From Burkholderiales bacterium (lineage in GTDB: Bacteria; Pseudomonadota; Gammaproteobacteria; Burkholderiales; Casimicrobiaceae), in assembly GCA_020853025.1 (NCBI GenBank), contig JADYZP010000009.1, positions 1 through 64,000 of the forward strand: a DNA stretch of 64,000 nt. The letters are read 5' to 3'. Shown here one piece after another: positions 26,408-38,000 of the stretch; position 1 is the first letter of the stretch; each line of letters begins with the position of its first letter. Below the pieces are notes generated by a model that made no database searches, was not told the DNA's origin, and saw only the letters and a program-made list of their open reading frames with translations. The position numbers were made by a program, and so were the translations under genes.

Positions 26408-28231
26408 TCAACCGAGCAGCCAGGCGTCTCGCCTTGCGATGACGTCCGGCGCCGGCGATGGGTCGAGCGTCAGGTAGCAAGTGTCGGCGGGTGCGGCGCC
26501 GAGCGTCACGTCGAAGGCCATCAGTTCGTCCCTTCGAAATGCGTGGATTTCCACGATATCGCCAGGCGCCCGGCGCTTCAGCATGGCCGCCAGGTGCTCG
26601 GGCGTCGCCTGGATACCGTCGATCGCAACCAGCGTGTCGAGCGCCGACAGTCCCGCCGCCGCGGCCGGGCCGTCGCGCAGCACCCATGCGACCCGCTGCT
26701 CGGGTCCGAGGCGAATTCCCAGCGAGCAGCGCGGCGGCTTGCCGTGGCCCGCCTTTCCGCCGCGATCGCGGTCGCCTTCAGCAGCGCGCGTGTGCAGGCT
26801 GACACCGAAATCGGCGAGCAGCGAAGACAGCGGCGGGTCCTCGGTGCCGTCGACGTAGTGCGCGAAGAAATCGGAGAGGTCACGGCCCGCGAGTTCGCAG
26901 GCAAGCCGGGGGACCGCATCCTCCGGCACGCCGATACCGCGCTGTCCATGGCGCTCCCACAGCGCGCGCAAGAGGTCATCGAGGGTCGCGCGACCTTCGC
27001 GGCGCAGCGTCAGGTCGAGCGCGCAGCCGACCAGCGCGCCTTTCGTGTAGTAGCTGACCACCGCATTCAGAGTGTTCTCGTCCGGCCGGTAATACTTGAT
27101 CCACGCATCGAAGCTCGAATCGGCGACGCTTTGCACGTGGCGGCCGGGGCTGCGCAACACGTTACTGATCGTCTTTCCGAGCAGCTCCAGATAGCGCTCG
27201 GCACCGATCAGCCCGCAGCGCACCAGTGCCAAGTCGTCGTAGTACGACGTCAGGCCCTCGAAGGCCCAGAGCTGCCGCGTGTAATTCTCGCGCGACAGGT
27301 CGTAGGGCATGAATGCCGCAGGCTTGATGCGCTTGACGTTCCATGCATGGAAGTACTCGTGGCTGGCGAGTCCCAGGAAATTGAGATAGCCGTCGCCGAT
27401 GTCCGCGGCGCCTGCATGCGGCAACTCGTCGCGCCTGCAGACGAGGCTGGCGCTCGTGCGATGCTCGAGTCCGCCGTAACCGTCGCCGACCGCGTGCACC
27501 TGGAACAGATAGCGGTCGAAGGGCGCGCCGCCGAAAAAGCCGATCTGCCAGGCGCAGATCCGCTGCAGGTCGCGCGCGAGCCTTTCGCGATCGCAATCGT
27601 GACGCCCCGATATCGCGACAGTGTGCGGTACGCCGCCGGCCTCGAAGGCGGTCAATGCGAAGGTGCCGGTTGCCACCGGGTGATCGATGAGTTCGTCGTA
27701 GTTCTCGGCGCGAAAGCTGCCGAAGCCGTAGGGCGCGCCGCTTTGGCGCGGCAGCGTCGTGGCGACGCGCCATGGTCCGTCCGTCACATCTGCCGGAGGC
27801 GTCACCTCGACCAGGCACGGCGCCGCTTCGCGTCCTTCCGGACACAGGAACACGGCGGGTCCGTTGAAATAGCCACGGTTCGGGTCGAGATACGCGGTAC
27901 GCACCGACACGTCGTAGGCGTAGACGTGGGCGGTCACGGTCAGCGGACCGGCGCATGGCGCAGCCAGCCACCGGTTCTTTGCCGTCTTGCGGATGGCGAC
28001 CGGCGCTCCCGCACACTGCGCGCGCACACTGACGAAATGCCGCGCGAATTCGCGCATCAGGTAACTGCCGGGGATCCACGTCGGCAACACGAAACCCTGG
28101 CCGGAAGGATCGGGATCGTCGACGGTGACGGCCACCTCGTACAGATGGGCGCGCGGATCGAACGGGGCGATGCTGTACCGGGTGGGCGCGAGCAGCGCCG
28201 AGTCTGACGTGGGCAAGGCGAACCTGCGCAA
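26408..28231 (-). CDS. M61-family metallopeptidase with PDZ domain
   Basis: A roughly 607-residue glycyl aminopeptidase-type (M61) enzyme. The zinc motif is S-H-E-Y-F-H-A-W-N-V-K-R-I-K-P with the downstream E-G-L-T-S-Y-Y that supplies the third ligand. A PDZ domain follows at about 500-590 (S-L-G-I-R-L and L-V-A-I-D-G-I-Q-A). No ATG is available at the N-terminus; the furthest start is a TTG at 28231, without a good ribosome site, and a second TTG lies six codons in. So the start is uncertain. No signal peptide is evident. A short hairpin (26389-26402) separates it from the converging PEBP gene. Confidence 0.85.
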   Translation of the reverse strand: MRRFALPTSDSALLAPTRYSIAPFDPRAHLYEVAVTVDDPDPSGQGFVLPTWIPGSYLMREFARHFVSVRAQCAGAPVAIRKTAKNRWLAAPCAGPLTVTAHVYAYDVSVRTAYLDPNRGYFNGPAVFLCPEGREAAPCLVEVTPPADVTDGPWRVATTLPRQSGAPYGFGSFRAENYDELIDHPVATGTFALTAFEAGGVPHTVAISGRHDCDRERLARDLQRICAWQIGFFGGAPFDRYLFQVHAVGDGYGGLEHRTSASLVCRRDELPHAGAADIGDGYLNFLGLASHEYFHAWNVKRIKPAAFMPYDLSRENYTRQLWAFEGLTSYYDDLALVRCGLIGAERYLELLGKTISNVLRSPGRHVQSVADSSFDAWIKYYRPDENTLNAVVSYYTKGALVGCALDLTLRREGRATLDDLLRALWERHGQRGIGVPEDAVPRLACELAGRDLSDFFAHYVDGTEDPPLSSLLADFGVSLHTRAAEGDRDRGGKAGHGKPPRCSLGIRLGPEQRVAWVLRDGPAAAAGLSALDTLVAIDGIQATPEHLAAMLKRRAPGDIVEIHAFRRDELMAFDVTLGAAPADTCYLTLDPSPAPDVIARRDAWLLG

Positions 28232-28467
28232 AGAAGACGATGGAGACGGGGCACCCCGGAGACGAATCGAACGTCCGACCTGCCCTTAGGCGTTGGCTCC
28301 GGGACAGTTTAACGCTCTTCGAACGCGCGCGAGCCGCGGGCACGTCGGCGCACGCGGTTCACCCGCACACCGGGGAAGAACGGCTTCACGGCGCTCACCC
28401 GCACCGCGAGTGATGCCGCCGGTTGGTTCCGCGCTTTCGCGACGCACCCCGGCGAGTTCGCGAAACT

Positions 28468-28481
28468 TTGATCGAGATCAA
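28468..28481 (+). promoter_or_regulatory. Perfect FNR/Anr-type binding site upstream of haoA
   Basis: TTGAT-CGAG-ATCAA is a full match to the FNR-family consensus TTGAT-N4-ATCAA. If it activates at the usual -41.5 position, transcription starts near 28516, about 165 nt before the haoA ATG. No other gene lies downstream on this strand, and M61 diverges on the other side. It suggests induction of haoAB under oxygen limitation or nitric oxide. The regulator gene is not in the window. Confidence 0.75.
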
Positions 28482-28586
28482 GGCGGCGCACAGGGAATAC
28501 GCCCTTGCTTAGCAGTTCGGAACCGTGACACGCACCCCCGCGGCCGCCCGGCCCCGTGGCGACGCACACATCGGGAGGAGGCGGAG

Positions 28587-28727
28587 ATGGCGATGAGTAC
28601 AGCTCCGATGCCGGTGGAGCGTGCGCAGGAACCGCCGGTGGCGACGTTTGGTGTGCGCGGTCTTTTCAAGGGGAGGAGAGCATGGTCACCACTTCTGCTT
28701 GTAACGGGGTTTGCTGCCGGTTGTTGA
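28587..28727 (+). CDS. Possible small leader ORF overlapping the haoA start
   Basis: A 46-codon frame starts at an ATG behind a strong GGGAGGAGGCGGAG and ends 46 nt inside haoA, in another frame. The peptide begins [11 protein letters not shown] and ends F-A-A-G-C. I recognise no family. Its good ribosome-binding site and overlap with haoA suggest translational coupling, but it may be chance. The region between 28232 and 28586 holds only the FNR site and no gene. Confidence 0.3.
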   Translation: MAMSTAPMPVERAQEPPVATFGVRGLFKGRRAWSPLLLVTGFAAGC

Positions 28728-30406
28728 AGGCTCTTGCTCTTGCGCTGGCGCTCATCGCCGTGTCGGGCGTCGCACAGGCCGACGTTCCCAAGGAACTCTA
28801 TGACGCGCTGAAGGTGGACGCTTCCGCCTCTCCCAAGGGGTTGCATGACGCGCTGATCAAGCGTTACAAGGATCCGGCTCAAGGCGCGGGGCCTGGGGCT
28901 CTCTGGAAGTACTGGGAACCGATCGAGTTCAGCAAGTATTTCGATCCGGCTTCCTTCTATAAGCCGCCAACGACGGTCAAGGTAGTGGCAACGCGCGAGG
29001 AGTGCGTCGGATGCCACAGCTCCTATACCGCAGGCTGGGTGCGCATGTGGAAGAGTAGCGCACACGCGAATCTTGACAAGATTCGCAAGCTGACGCCAAA
29101 GGATCCGACTTACTACAAGAAGACGAAGCTCGAGGAAGTGGAGACGAACCTGCGCTCACTCGGCAAGCTGGGTACGAGCGAGGCTCTCAAGGAAGTCGGC
29201 TGCATCGACTGCCACATCGATGTGAACACCAAGAAGGCCGCCGACCACAGTACCGAGTTGCGGATGCCTACGGCCGACGTGTGCGCCACCTGCCACTTGC
29301 AGGAGTTCGCAGAGCGCGAGTCCGAACGCGACACCGCTTCGTGGCCGAACGACGAATACCCGAAAGGACGCCCGTCGCACGCGCTGGACTACAAGTCCGT
29401 TGTCGAGACGTCGATCTGGGCCGGCATGGCGCAGCGCGAGATCGCCGAGGGCTGTACCGCGTGCCACTATAACCAGAACAAGTGCGATGGCTGCCATACT
29501 CGGCACAGCTTCTCGGTGGTCGAGGCGCGCAAGCCCGAAGCATGTTCCCTTTGCCATAGCGGTATCGATCATCCCAACTTCGAAGCCTATATGGGCTCGA
29601 AGCACGGCACCCAGTACGCGACCTTGGGGAGCACCTGGAACTGGAACGTGCAGTTGAAAGACGCCTTCACCAAGGGCGGCCAGACGGCGCCCACCTGCCA
29701 GACCTGCCACTTCGAGTACCAGGGCCAGTATGGGCACAACCTGGTGCGCAAGGTACGCTGGGCCAACTACCCGATGCTTCCTGGCATAGCGGAAGGTATA
29801 AAAAGCGAGCGGAGCGCCCACCGCCTGCAGGCTTGGGTGCAGACCTGCTCGAATTGCCACTCCGGCAGATTCGCCAGCGCCTATCTGGACCTGATGGACA
29901 AGGGCACTCTGGCGGGCGTCGTCAAAGGCAACGAGGCGCTCGCGGTGGTCAAGAAGCTGTACGACGACAAGTTGATGCCGGGACAACTGACCAACCGGCC
30001 GGCACCGCCACCGACCGACAAGGACGGCCCGGCCCAGTTCTTCCAGCTCTTCTGGAGCAAAGGCAACAATCCGTCGATGATGGATCTTTATGGCCTCGAC
30101 CTGGTCGAGAACGTGACGTCGAAGCTGCACGTCAATCTGGCCCACGTCAATCCGGGTGGGTGGGCTTACACTCAAGGATGGGAACAACTCAATCGAAACT
30201 ATACCGAGATCATGGACGAGGACACCAAGATGCGCGAAATGGCGGCGCTGAAGGATCGAGTGGCCAAGCTGGAGCCCAAGCGCACCAGCCTGCTCAATCT
30301 CGACAGCACCCATCGTGCATCGCTTGGCGGTCTCGGCGGCGTCCTGCTGTTGGGAGGCGCCACATTGATCGGCTGGCGCAGGCGCTGGAAAAAGAGTGAT
30401 CGCTGA
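28682..30406 (+). CDS. haoA: Octahaem hydroxylamine oxidoreductase HaoA
   Basis: A 574-residue periplasmic multihaem cytochrome. Residues 1-34 are a signal peptide (G-V-A-Q-A before D-V-P-K-E). Eight CxxCH sites start at C108, C174, C201, C258, C268, C288, C339 and C389, the complement of the HAO family. The region after haem 8 ([32 protein letters not shown]) closely resembles ammonia-oxidiser HAO. Y496 stands within about five residues of the N. europaea cross-linking tyrosine (Y467 mature, about 491 in the precursor), which suggests an oxidative enzyme. A C-terminal helix with a basic end (about 540-567) would anchor it in the membrane. GGGGAGGAG precedes the ATG. An FNR box lies upstream and haoB follows. 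Confidence 0.92.
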   Translation: MVTTSACNGVCCRLLKALALALALIAVSGVAQADVPKELYDALKVDASASPKGLHDALIKRYKDPAQGAGPGALWKYWEPIEFSKYFDPASFYKPPTTVKVVATREECVGCHSSYTAGWVRMWKSSAHANLDKIRKLTPKDPTYYKKTKLEEVETNLRSLGKLGTSEALKEVGCIDCHIDVNTKKAADHSTELRMPTADVCATCHLQEFAERESERDTASWPNDEYPKGRPSHALDYKSVVETSIWAGMAQREIAEGCTACHYNQNKCDGCHTRHSFSVVEARKPEACSLCHSGIDHPNFEAYMGSKHGTQYATLGSTWNWNVQLKDAFTKGGQTAPTCQTCHFEYQGQYGHNLVRKVRWANYPMLPGIAEGIKSERSAHRLQAWVQTCSNCHSGRFASAYLDLMDKGTLAGVVKGNEALAVVKKLYDDKLMPGQLTNRPAPPPTDKDGPAQFFQLFWSKGNNPSMMDLYGLDLVENVTSKLHVNLAHVNPGGWAYTQGWEQLNRNYTEIMDEDTKMREMAALKDRVAKLEPKRTSLLNLDSTHRASLGGLGGVLLLGGATLIGWRRRWKKSDR

Positions 30407-30426
30407 CAGTCTGCGGGCTGGAAATC

Positions 30427-31446
30427 ATGGAAGCCGTGCTTACACGGCCCGCTAACAAACTCCTCCCGCCGCTGGGGTTCCTCCTGGCGGCGGGAGGCCT
30501 TCTTCTACTCGGCTGGGTAGCCTATTCGGCACTGAATCCCGAACCGGCGCCATACCATTACCAGCTCGTGGAAGAGAACCGTGCTGATTGGTTCGGCAAG
30601 CTTGGCATCGAAGCCTGGCCGAATCTCAAGATCGAAAAATACGAAATGCGCGTCGATGGCATCGACCAACCGGTCGCCATCGCGCATCTTGCCCGCCGCG
30701 CTGACGCCGCGCCGGTGATGATCGACTGGGAAAATCGCAGCGAAGAGCCGGTGGCATCGCTCGACGTCAGGTTTGCTGAGTTGGCCGTGGTAGCGAAGGC
30801 AATTGAGAAATACACGGCGAAAGATGCTCTCGTGCTGGGCTGGTGGGACACCTCGCGCCAGATCCGACTGCTGACCGGACGCGAGACCGCGTTCGATGCG
30901 CATTTAGGCGAACCTTTTGTTTCGCCATTGCCTTGGCGTGCACGCAACGGATCGATCGACCGATACGAGCGTGAATTCTGGGGCGCACCCCCGAACGCCG
31001 AAGAGCAGCAAAGCTTCGAGCGCTTTGCCGATGCGCTGTCGGGAGACGTTGCAACAGGCGTCGCCACCCTGCACGGTCTGGTGGGTGGACGGGAAGCCTA
31101 CATTGCAGTTCATGTTTCGGACCTCTACAAGCTCGGGCTGATGCGTCCGGATCGCCTCGGCGTCGCCTCCAGGGTCTTCCCATCAAAGGGCGATATGCAC
31201 GCCCGGATCGGCTTCGTGCAGCGTTGGATGCGCGACAACAACTACACCGCCTACGGACTGCAGGAGCTATCGGAAGACCAGGTGCGCGCTTATTTTCTGA
31301 CTGATGCCAGGAGCGGCAACACGCTTCTCGCGCAAATGCTGCCGCTGACCACTTCCAGACGGACCGAGCTGACAGCGCTGCAGCTCGTATACCAGCACGG
31401 CAACTACTGGGTATACAGGCTTCCGACCGTCAATGCTCCTCGCTGA
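30427..31446 (+). CDS. haoB: Hydroxylamine oxidation protein HaoB
   Basis: A 339-residue protein with one N-terminal transmembrane helix (about residues 13-34, L-P-P-L-G-F-L-L-A-A-G-G) and a large periplasmic part with no haem motif. It corresponds in position, size and topology to HaoB, the protein of unknown function encoded directly after haoA in ammonia oxidisers and some methanotrophs. It starts 20 nt after haoA. In ammonia oxidisers the cytochromes c554 and cM552 follow; here the next gene is narI on the opposite strand, so the electron acceptor for HaoA is not encoded in the same operon. Confidence 0.82.
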   Translation: MEAVLTRPANKLLPPLGFLLAAGGLLLLGWVAYSALNPEPAPYHYQLVEENRADWFGKLGIEAWPNLKIEKYEMRVDGIDQPVAIAHLARRADAAPVMIDWENRSEEPVASLDVRFAELAVVAKAIEKYTAKDALVLGWWDTSRQIRLLTGRETAFDAHLGEPFVSPLPWRARNGSIDRYEREFWGAPPNAEEQQSFERFADALSGDVATGVATLHGLVGGREAYIAVHVSDLYKLGLMRPDRLGVASRVFPSKGDMHARIGFVQRWMRDNNYTAYGLQELSEDQVRAYFLTDARSGNTLLAQMLPLTTSRRTELTALQLVYQHGNYWVYRLPTVNAPR

Positions 31447-31535
31447 CTGGCCGGATTTGCATTGTATTGGGGCCGAACGTGGAAGAATTGTTCAGCGCTG
31501 AGAATTACCGCGAAAACGGCACGTCACAGGAATTC

Positions 31536-31570
31536 GCTCCGGCCACCTCTGTCCGCCCTCTGGCTGGAGC
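31536..31570. terminator. Hairpin between convergent haoB and narI
   Basis: GCTCCGGCCA (31536-31545) and TGGCTGGAGC (31561-31570) form a 10-bp stem with one G-U pair and a 15-nt loop. No clear T-run follows on either strand, so it is at best a weak or Rho-assisted two-way terminator. Confidence 0.4.
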
Positions 31571-31631
31571 CTGCTGAAGCACGATCCCGCCCTGCTCCGC
31601 GCGCGTTTGAGGCATCGCCTGGTGCGGCATC

Positions 31632-32300
31632 TCACATCTTTCGGTTCCTGATCACCACCTGATAAGGTCGCCACAGGTACCAGAACGGCAACGCGACCAC
31701 GTGCACCAGTCGTGTGAACGGGAACAAGGCGATCAGGAAGAACCCGGTGAGCAGGTGAAACTTGACGATCCAGGGCAGCGACGCGACGTACTGGATCTGG
31801 GGATTGAAGCTCGCCAACGAGACGAGCCAGGGCACGGAAGTGTGGACGTACCAGTCGGCGCCCCAGCGGTAGAACAGCGACACCCAGAAGCCCAGCGCCA
31901 CTTGCAGCAGCAGCACCGCCAGCAGTACCCAGTCCATGGTCGTGGTCACGGCGAGGAGCCGTGGCTGGGTGAGACGGCGGATGATCAGCACGGACAAGCC
32001 GATCAACGCGGCCAGCGCCAGCGCAAAGCCCGTCACCTCGAGCGTGTACAAAGTCAGCGGCTCGGCGATGATGCGCGCCCAGATGCCGGGGATGAGGAAC
32101 GCCACCAAGTGTGCGAGTAAGACGATTGTGATGCCGTAGTGCCACGGCACCGAGCCCCAGAAGAGGCGGCGGTTCTCCAGAAGCTGTGAGGACAGGCTCG
32201 AGTAGGAGAAGCGATCGTGGCGGTAGCGGTAGATGCCGCCCCCGATCCCCAGCACGAGCGCCACGTAGGGAAACACCGCCAACAGGATGATGTCGCTCAT
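31632..32300 (-). CDS. narI: Respiratory nitrate reductase gamma subunit NarI
   Basis: A 222-residue cytochrome b subunit with about five transmembrane helices. Candidate haem ligands are the histidines in P-W-H-Y-G-I-T and L-L-A-H-L-V-A-F in the second helix, and K-F-H-L-L-T-G and R-L-V-H-V-V-A-L near the C-terminus. It passes electrons from quinol to NarH. The start M-S-D-I-I-L-L at 32300 follows GAGGAGG; upstream in-frame sequence overlaps narJ and is excluded. It is the last gene of the nar operon. Confidence 0.94.
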   Translation of the reverse strand: MSDIILLAVFPYVALVLGIGGGIYRYRHDRFSYSSLSSQLLENRRLFWGSVPWHYGITIVLLAHLVAFLIPGIWARIIAEPLTLYTLEVTGFALALAALIGLSVLIIRRLTQPRLLAVTTTMDWVLLAVLLLQVALGFWVSLFYRWGADWYVHTSVPWLVSLASFNPQIQYVASLPWIVKFHLLTGFFLIALFPFTRLVHVVALPFWYLWRPYQVVIRNRKM

Positions 32301-32313
32301 GATGCTCGCCTCC

Positions 32314-33000
32314 TCACACCTGCCAAGTTTCGTGCAGCACGACTCGTAGCGCCTCGAGCGCCTGGTGGTAGGGGTGCGGGCGCTTTTCGCCGGACCCGGC
32401 ATCGTCGTCGTCGGTGCTCATCTCGAGCACAAAACCTCCGGCAAGCACCTCGCCGTGGCTGTGGCCGTCGAGTTGCTTGCGCTCCACCCCGGTGTCGCCA
32501 TCGAACTCGGGCTGGCCGTCGTGATCGTCGTGTCCGGATTCGGGCTTGGTGGTCATCCGTTCGAGGGCGGGCAGCAGTCCTTCGCGTACCAGGTCGCCGG
32601 TGCCGTCACCGCCTTCGCTGTGCGCGACGAAACGCAGCACGATCGACAACCGGTCGGGGATCTCGTTCGTGCTTGCCTCGAATCCCTCGGCACGGTAGCG
32701 CGCCTTGAGCCCGACCAGGAAGCTGCTGCGTTTGTAGTTTTCGCCGAACAGCTGGTAGCCCACGTAGGGATGACAGATCGGGTTCAGGTCGAAAAAACCG
32801 CTGTAGACTTCCTCGAGCTTGCCGATCGATACCTGCTCGGCGAAGGTGCAAAAGCCGTGCAGCAAGGCGGCCGCCTCGGGTGCGGCCGAGTCGAGCAACG
32901 CCTCGCATTCGGCCGCTTTGTGCGCCAACCTCGGCGCGGGGTAGTCGAGAAGATCGGCGAACAGCGCGAGGATCTGCTGATGTTCGGGGTTGCGGCGCAT
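32314..33000 (-). CDS. narJ: Nitrate reductase molybdenum cofactor assembly chaperone NarJ
   Basis: A 228-residue NarJ/TorD-family chaperone for cofactor insertion into NarG. Family sequence includes L-F-A-D-L-L-D-Y-P, Y-S-G-F-F-D-L-N-P and H-P-Y-V-G-Y-Q-L-F-G-E. The C-terminal 60 residues are rich in His, Asp and Glu. An ATG at 33000 with GGGGG eight bases upstream is preferred; a GTG at 33006 overlapping the narH stop would add two residues. Confidence 0.92.
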   Translation of the reverse strand: MRRNPEHQQILALFADLLDYPAPRLAHKAAECEALLDSAAPEAAALLHGFCTFAEQVSIGKLEEVYSGFFDLNPICHPYVGYQLFGENYKRSSFLVGLKARYRAEGFEASTNEIPDRLSIVLRFVAHSEGGDGTGDLVREGLLPALERMTTKPESGHDDHDGQPEFDGDTGVERKQLDGHSHGEVLAGGFVLEMSTDDDDAGSGEKRPHPYHQALEALRVVLHETWQV

Positions 33001-33002
33001 GG

Positions 33003-34544
<1,542 letters not shown>

Positions 34545-34547
34545 CGT

Positions 34548-35078
34548 CTAGCCCACCTTTCGTTCCATTCGTGGCCGGGTCCCGCCTGCGTCGGCATCAC
34601 GCACGGCCACAATCGAGACCTCGAACTCGAGCGTCATGCCGGCGAGTGGATGATTGGTGTCGACCAGCACGGTGCCTCCGGCTTCATCGACGTCGGCGAT
34701 CATCACGTTCTCGACGTGGCGGCCGTCCTCGCTGTGCGCAAGAAAGCGCATCCCCGGCTCGACGTGGTCCAGCCCGCCGAACGCTGCAGCCGGCACCCGC
34801 TGCTGCAGCGCGTGGTCGCGCTCGCCGTAGGCGTCCTCGGGCGGCAGGCTCACCACGATGCGCTCACCGGGCGCCATGCCTACGAGGGCGCGCTGAAGCG
34901 CGGGAAGCAATCGCCCGCTGCCGTGCAAATATTCCAGCGGCGCGTCGCCCCAGACCGCCGAGCGGATGTGGCGGATCGCGCCATTGGTGCGCAGCGTGTA
35001 GTTGATCGTCACCCACTTACCGTCGCCGACGCGCTCCGACACAGGCGCGCGCGGATGGGTCGCGCCCCGGATCACCAT
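34548..35078 (-). CDS. FKBP/SlyD-type peptidyl-prolyl isomerase inside the nar operon
   Basis: A 176-residue FKBP-like isomerase. Seen: the strand V-T-I-N-Y-T-L-R, the loop [20 protein letters not shown], the SlyD-type P-P-E-D-A-Y-G-E-R insertion border, and a C-terminal [13 protein letters not shown]. No signal peptide is present, so it acts in the cytoplasm, where NarGH mature. The ATG overlaps the narG stop by 7 nt and narH starts 3 nt after its stop, so it is translated as part of the operon. It probably helps fold NarG/NarH or handles nickel-like metals as SlyD does. Parvulin genes near nar operons are known; an FKBP between narG and narH is unusual to me. Confidence 0.87.
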   Translation of the reverse strand: MVIRGATHPRAPVSERVGDGKWVTINYTLRTNGAIRHIRSAVWGDAPLEYLHGSGRLLPALQRALVGMAPGERIVVSLPPEDAYGERDHALQQRVPAAAFGGLDHVEPGMRFLAHSEDGRHVENVMIADVDEAGGTVLVDTNHPLAGMTLEFEVSIVAVRDADAGGTRPRMERKVG

Positions 35079-38000
35079 TGCAGCTTCTCCATCTTGCGCA
35101 CCACGCAATAGGTGTCGCGGGTCATGATCCCGGTCGGACCCCAGTAGTTGAAGCCGTAGGTAAACTGCGCGTAGCCGCCCGCCAGATAGACCGGGTTGAT
35201 GCGGGTTCGCGTCAGGCTGTTGTGCCCACCGGCGCGCCGCCCGCCGCGCTCCTGCGACTTGGGAATGTAAACCGTGCGTTCGACCGCGTGATAATAAAGG
35301 CAGGTGCCCGGCTGCACTCGCCGGCTCACGTTGGCGCGGCTCACCACCACGCCGTTGTCGTTGTAGACCTCGATCCAGTCGTTGTCCTCGATACCCACCC
35401 GCTCGGCGTCCTTGTCGTTGATCCACACCGGATCCATGCCGCGTGACAGCATCAACATGCGGTGGTTGTCCTTGTAGGTGGAGTGGATGTTCCACTTGCC
35501 GTGCGGCGTGATGTAGTTCAGTACCAGGCAACGGTCGTCGACGCGGCTTTGCACGATGTCGCCCGTCTTGCGCGGCACCAGCTTCGGCTTGTAGGTGGGC
35601 AGATGCTCGCCGAAGTCCAGATACCAGGGATGGTCGAGATACAGCGACTGGCGGCCGGTCAGCGTGCGCCACGGCACCAGGCGCTCGACGTTCATGCACC
35701 AGGCAGCGTAGGCGCGGCCGTCGTTGACCATGCCGGTCCAGCACGGACTGATGAGCAAGCGTCGCGGCTGGCGCGTAAGGTCGGCGAAGTTCATGGTGAC
35801 CCCACGCACCTTCTCGGCCAGGTCGGCCAGCGGCAGGCCGACGCGCTGCTCCTCGTCGCGGAACGCCTGCCAGGCGATCTCGCCGTTGGTCTCGGGCGCC
35901 AGCGCCAGCAGCAGGTTGGCGGCGTCGAGTGCGTCCTCGACGCTCGGGTAGCGCCGGCCTCCCCATTCGACGCAGCGCATGTGCCGCGGGTCGGGCGAGC
36001 CGCCGACGGGGTTTTCCAGCAGGCGGTCGTAAGGCTCCTTGACCGAAATATGTACGCCGTTGCCCGAGATGCCGTCTTCGCGCACCAGCGGCCCGAATGA
36101 GATAAAGCGGTTGTAGAGGTTCACGTAGTCGCGCTCGACCACCCGCAGGTGCGGCAGGGTCTTGCCCGGAATAGGCTCGCCTTCGCCCTTTGCCCAGTCG
36201 CGGATCGCGGGCTGCGCCAGTTCGTCGGGCGTGTCGTGCGTGAGTGGAGTCGCGACCAGGTCGCGCACCGGCTCGGGGAAGGCGAGCGGCGCGAGTTCGC
36301 TCACCTTGTGCGCCAGCAGTTTGAAAATCTCCCAGTCGGGTTTGGATTCCCACACCGGCGGTACCGCCTGCCCGAGCGGATGCACAAAGGAGTGCAGATC
36401 GGTGCTGTTGAGGTCGTTCTTCTCGTACCAGAAGCTGGCCGGCAGCACGATGTCGGAGTACAGCGCCGAGGTGTCCATGCGGAAGTTGATGTCGACCACC
36501 AGGTCCATTTTTCCGCGCGGCGCCGGTTCGCGGAACTGCACCGTGTGCGTCTTGTCCTTGGCGCGTTCGGCGGCGATCGCGTTGTCGTGCGTGCCCAGGT
36601 AATGGCGCAGGAAGAATTCGTGTCCCTTGGCGCTCGCCTGGATGGCGTTGCCGCGCCAGATGAACCATACCCGTGGCCAGTTCTGTGCCGCGTCGGGGTC
36701 CTCCACCGCGAAGCGCAGCTTCTGGTTGCCGATCTGCTCGACCACGCGCTCGACGATCTCGTTTTCGGTCTTCGCGCCGGCACGCTCCGCCTCGCGCACA
36801 ATCTCGAGCGGATTGCGGTCGAAGTGCGGACAATAGGGCATCCAGCCCAGGCGCACCGCCTTGGCCGTCAGATCCACGGCGTGTCCCTTGGCCCAGCGCG
36901 TCTTCTCGGGTACCGCGCCGTACTCGGTGAATTCTGCCTCGTAGCGCCACTGGTCGCTGTTGACGTAGTGCCAGATGGGCGATTGGATGCGCCGCGGTGG
37001 TTTGAGCCAGTCGAGCGCGAAGGCGAGCGTGGTCCAGGGCGCGACCAGCGCGAGCTTTTCCTGGCCCACGTAATGGTTCATGCCGCCGCCGTTGCGCCCG
37101 CAGCAGCCGCACAGGATCAGCGCGGTGATCGGCGCGCGGTACGAGAGGTTGTTGTAGTACCAGTGGTTGACGCTGGCGCCCACGATGATCATCGAGCGGC
37201 CTTCGGTGGCCTCGGCGTTGGCGGCGAATTCGCGCGCCAGCCGCGTTACCGTGTCGCGCCCGATGCCGGTGTACGGCTCCTGCCAGGCCGGCGTGTAGGG
37301 AGCATTCTCGTCGTAGCTCGACGGGTAGGCACCCTCGAGCCCGCGGCCGACGCCGAACTGGGCCATCAACAGGTCGAAGCCGGTCGTCACCACCACCTCG
37401 CCGCCCGTGGTGGCGACGCGCCACGCCGGCACGCCGCGCATGAGTGTGGTGTTGCCGGCAAAATCGTCGAACGCTACCTGAACCACTTCATCGGACCGGT
37501 CCAGAAAACTCAGTTCCGGGTCGATGGGGCTGTCGTCGAGGCCGTCCTCGAGGGTCAGGTTCCACTTGCCTTTCTCCGGGCCCCAGCGAAAGCCGACCTG
37601 TCCCTTGGGCATGCGTGGTTCGCCGCTTTTCGCGTCGAACATCAGCATCTTCCAGTCGCCGTTGTCGACGCCCTGGTAGCGGGTCAGGCGATTGGCGCGC
37701 AGCAGCTGCGCCGTGCGGTAGCCGTTTTCGTCGCGAACCAGTTCGACCAGGAAGGGGCAGTCGGTATAGCGTTTCAGGTAATCGACGAAATAGGGCACGC
37801 GGCGATCGGCATAGAACTCTTTCAGGATGACGTGATCGACCGCCATCCATAGCGCGGTGTCCTGTCCGGCCTGGATCGGGATCCACCAGTCGGCATACTT
37901 GGCGACCTGGCTGAAGTCGGGCGCCATCACCACGAACTTGGCCCCCGCAGTGCGTGCCTCGGCAATGAAGTGCACGTCCGGCGTGCGGGTCATGTTCAGG

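Noticed and set aside
28682..30406. HaoA taken as a pentahaem nitrite reductase (NrfA) or octahaem tetrathionate/nitrite reductase
   Set aside because: Eight CxxCH sites, no CxxCK, and long HAO-specific stretches after haem 8, with haoB downstream.
34548..37424. Extended minus-strand frame joining the FKBP gene to about 780 upstream codons
   Set aside because: The upstream part is an Arg-rich shadow of narG. The real start at 35078 overlaps the narG stop.
36149..37852. Long open frame on the plus strand opposite narG
   Set aside because: It lies wholly inside narG, has Arg/Val/Ala/Gly-biased composition typical of GC-rich antisense frames, and resembles no family.
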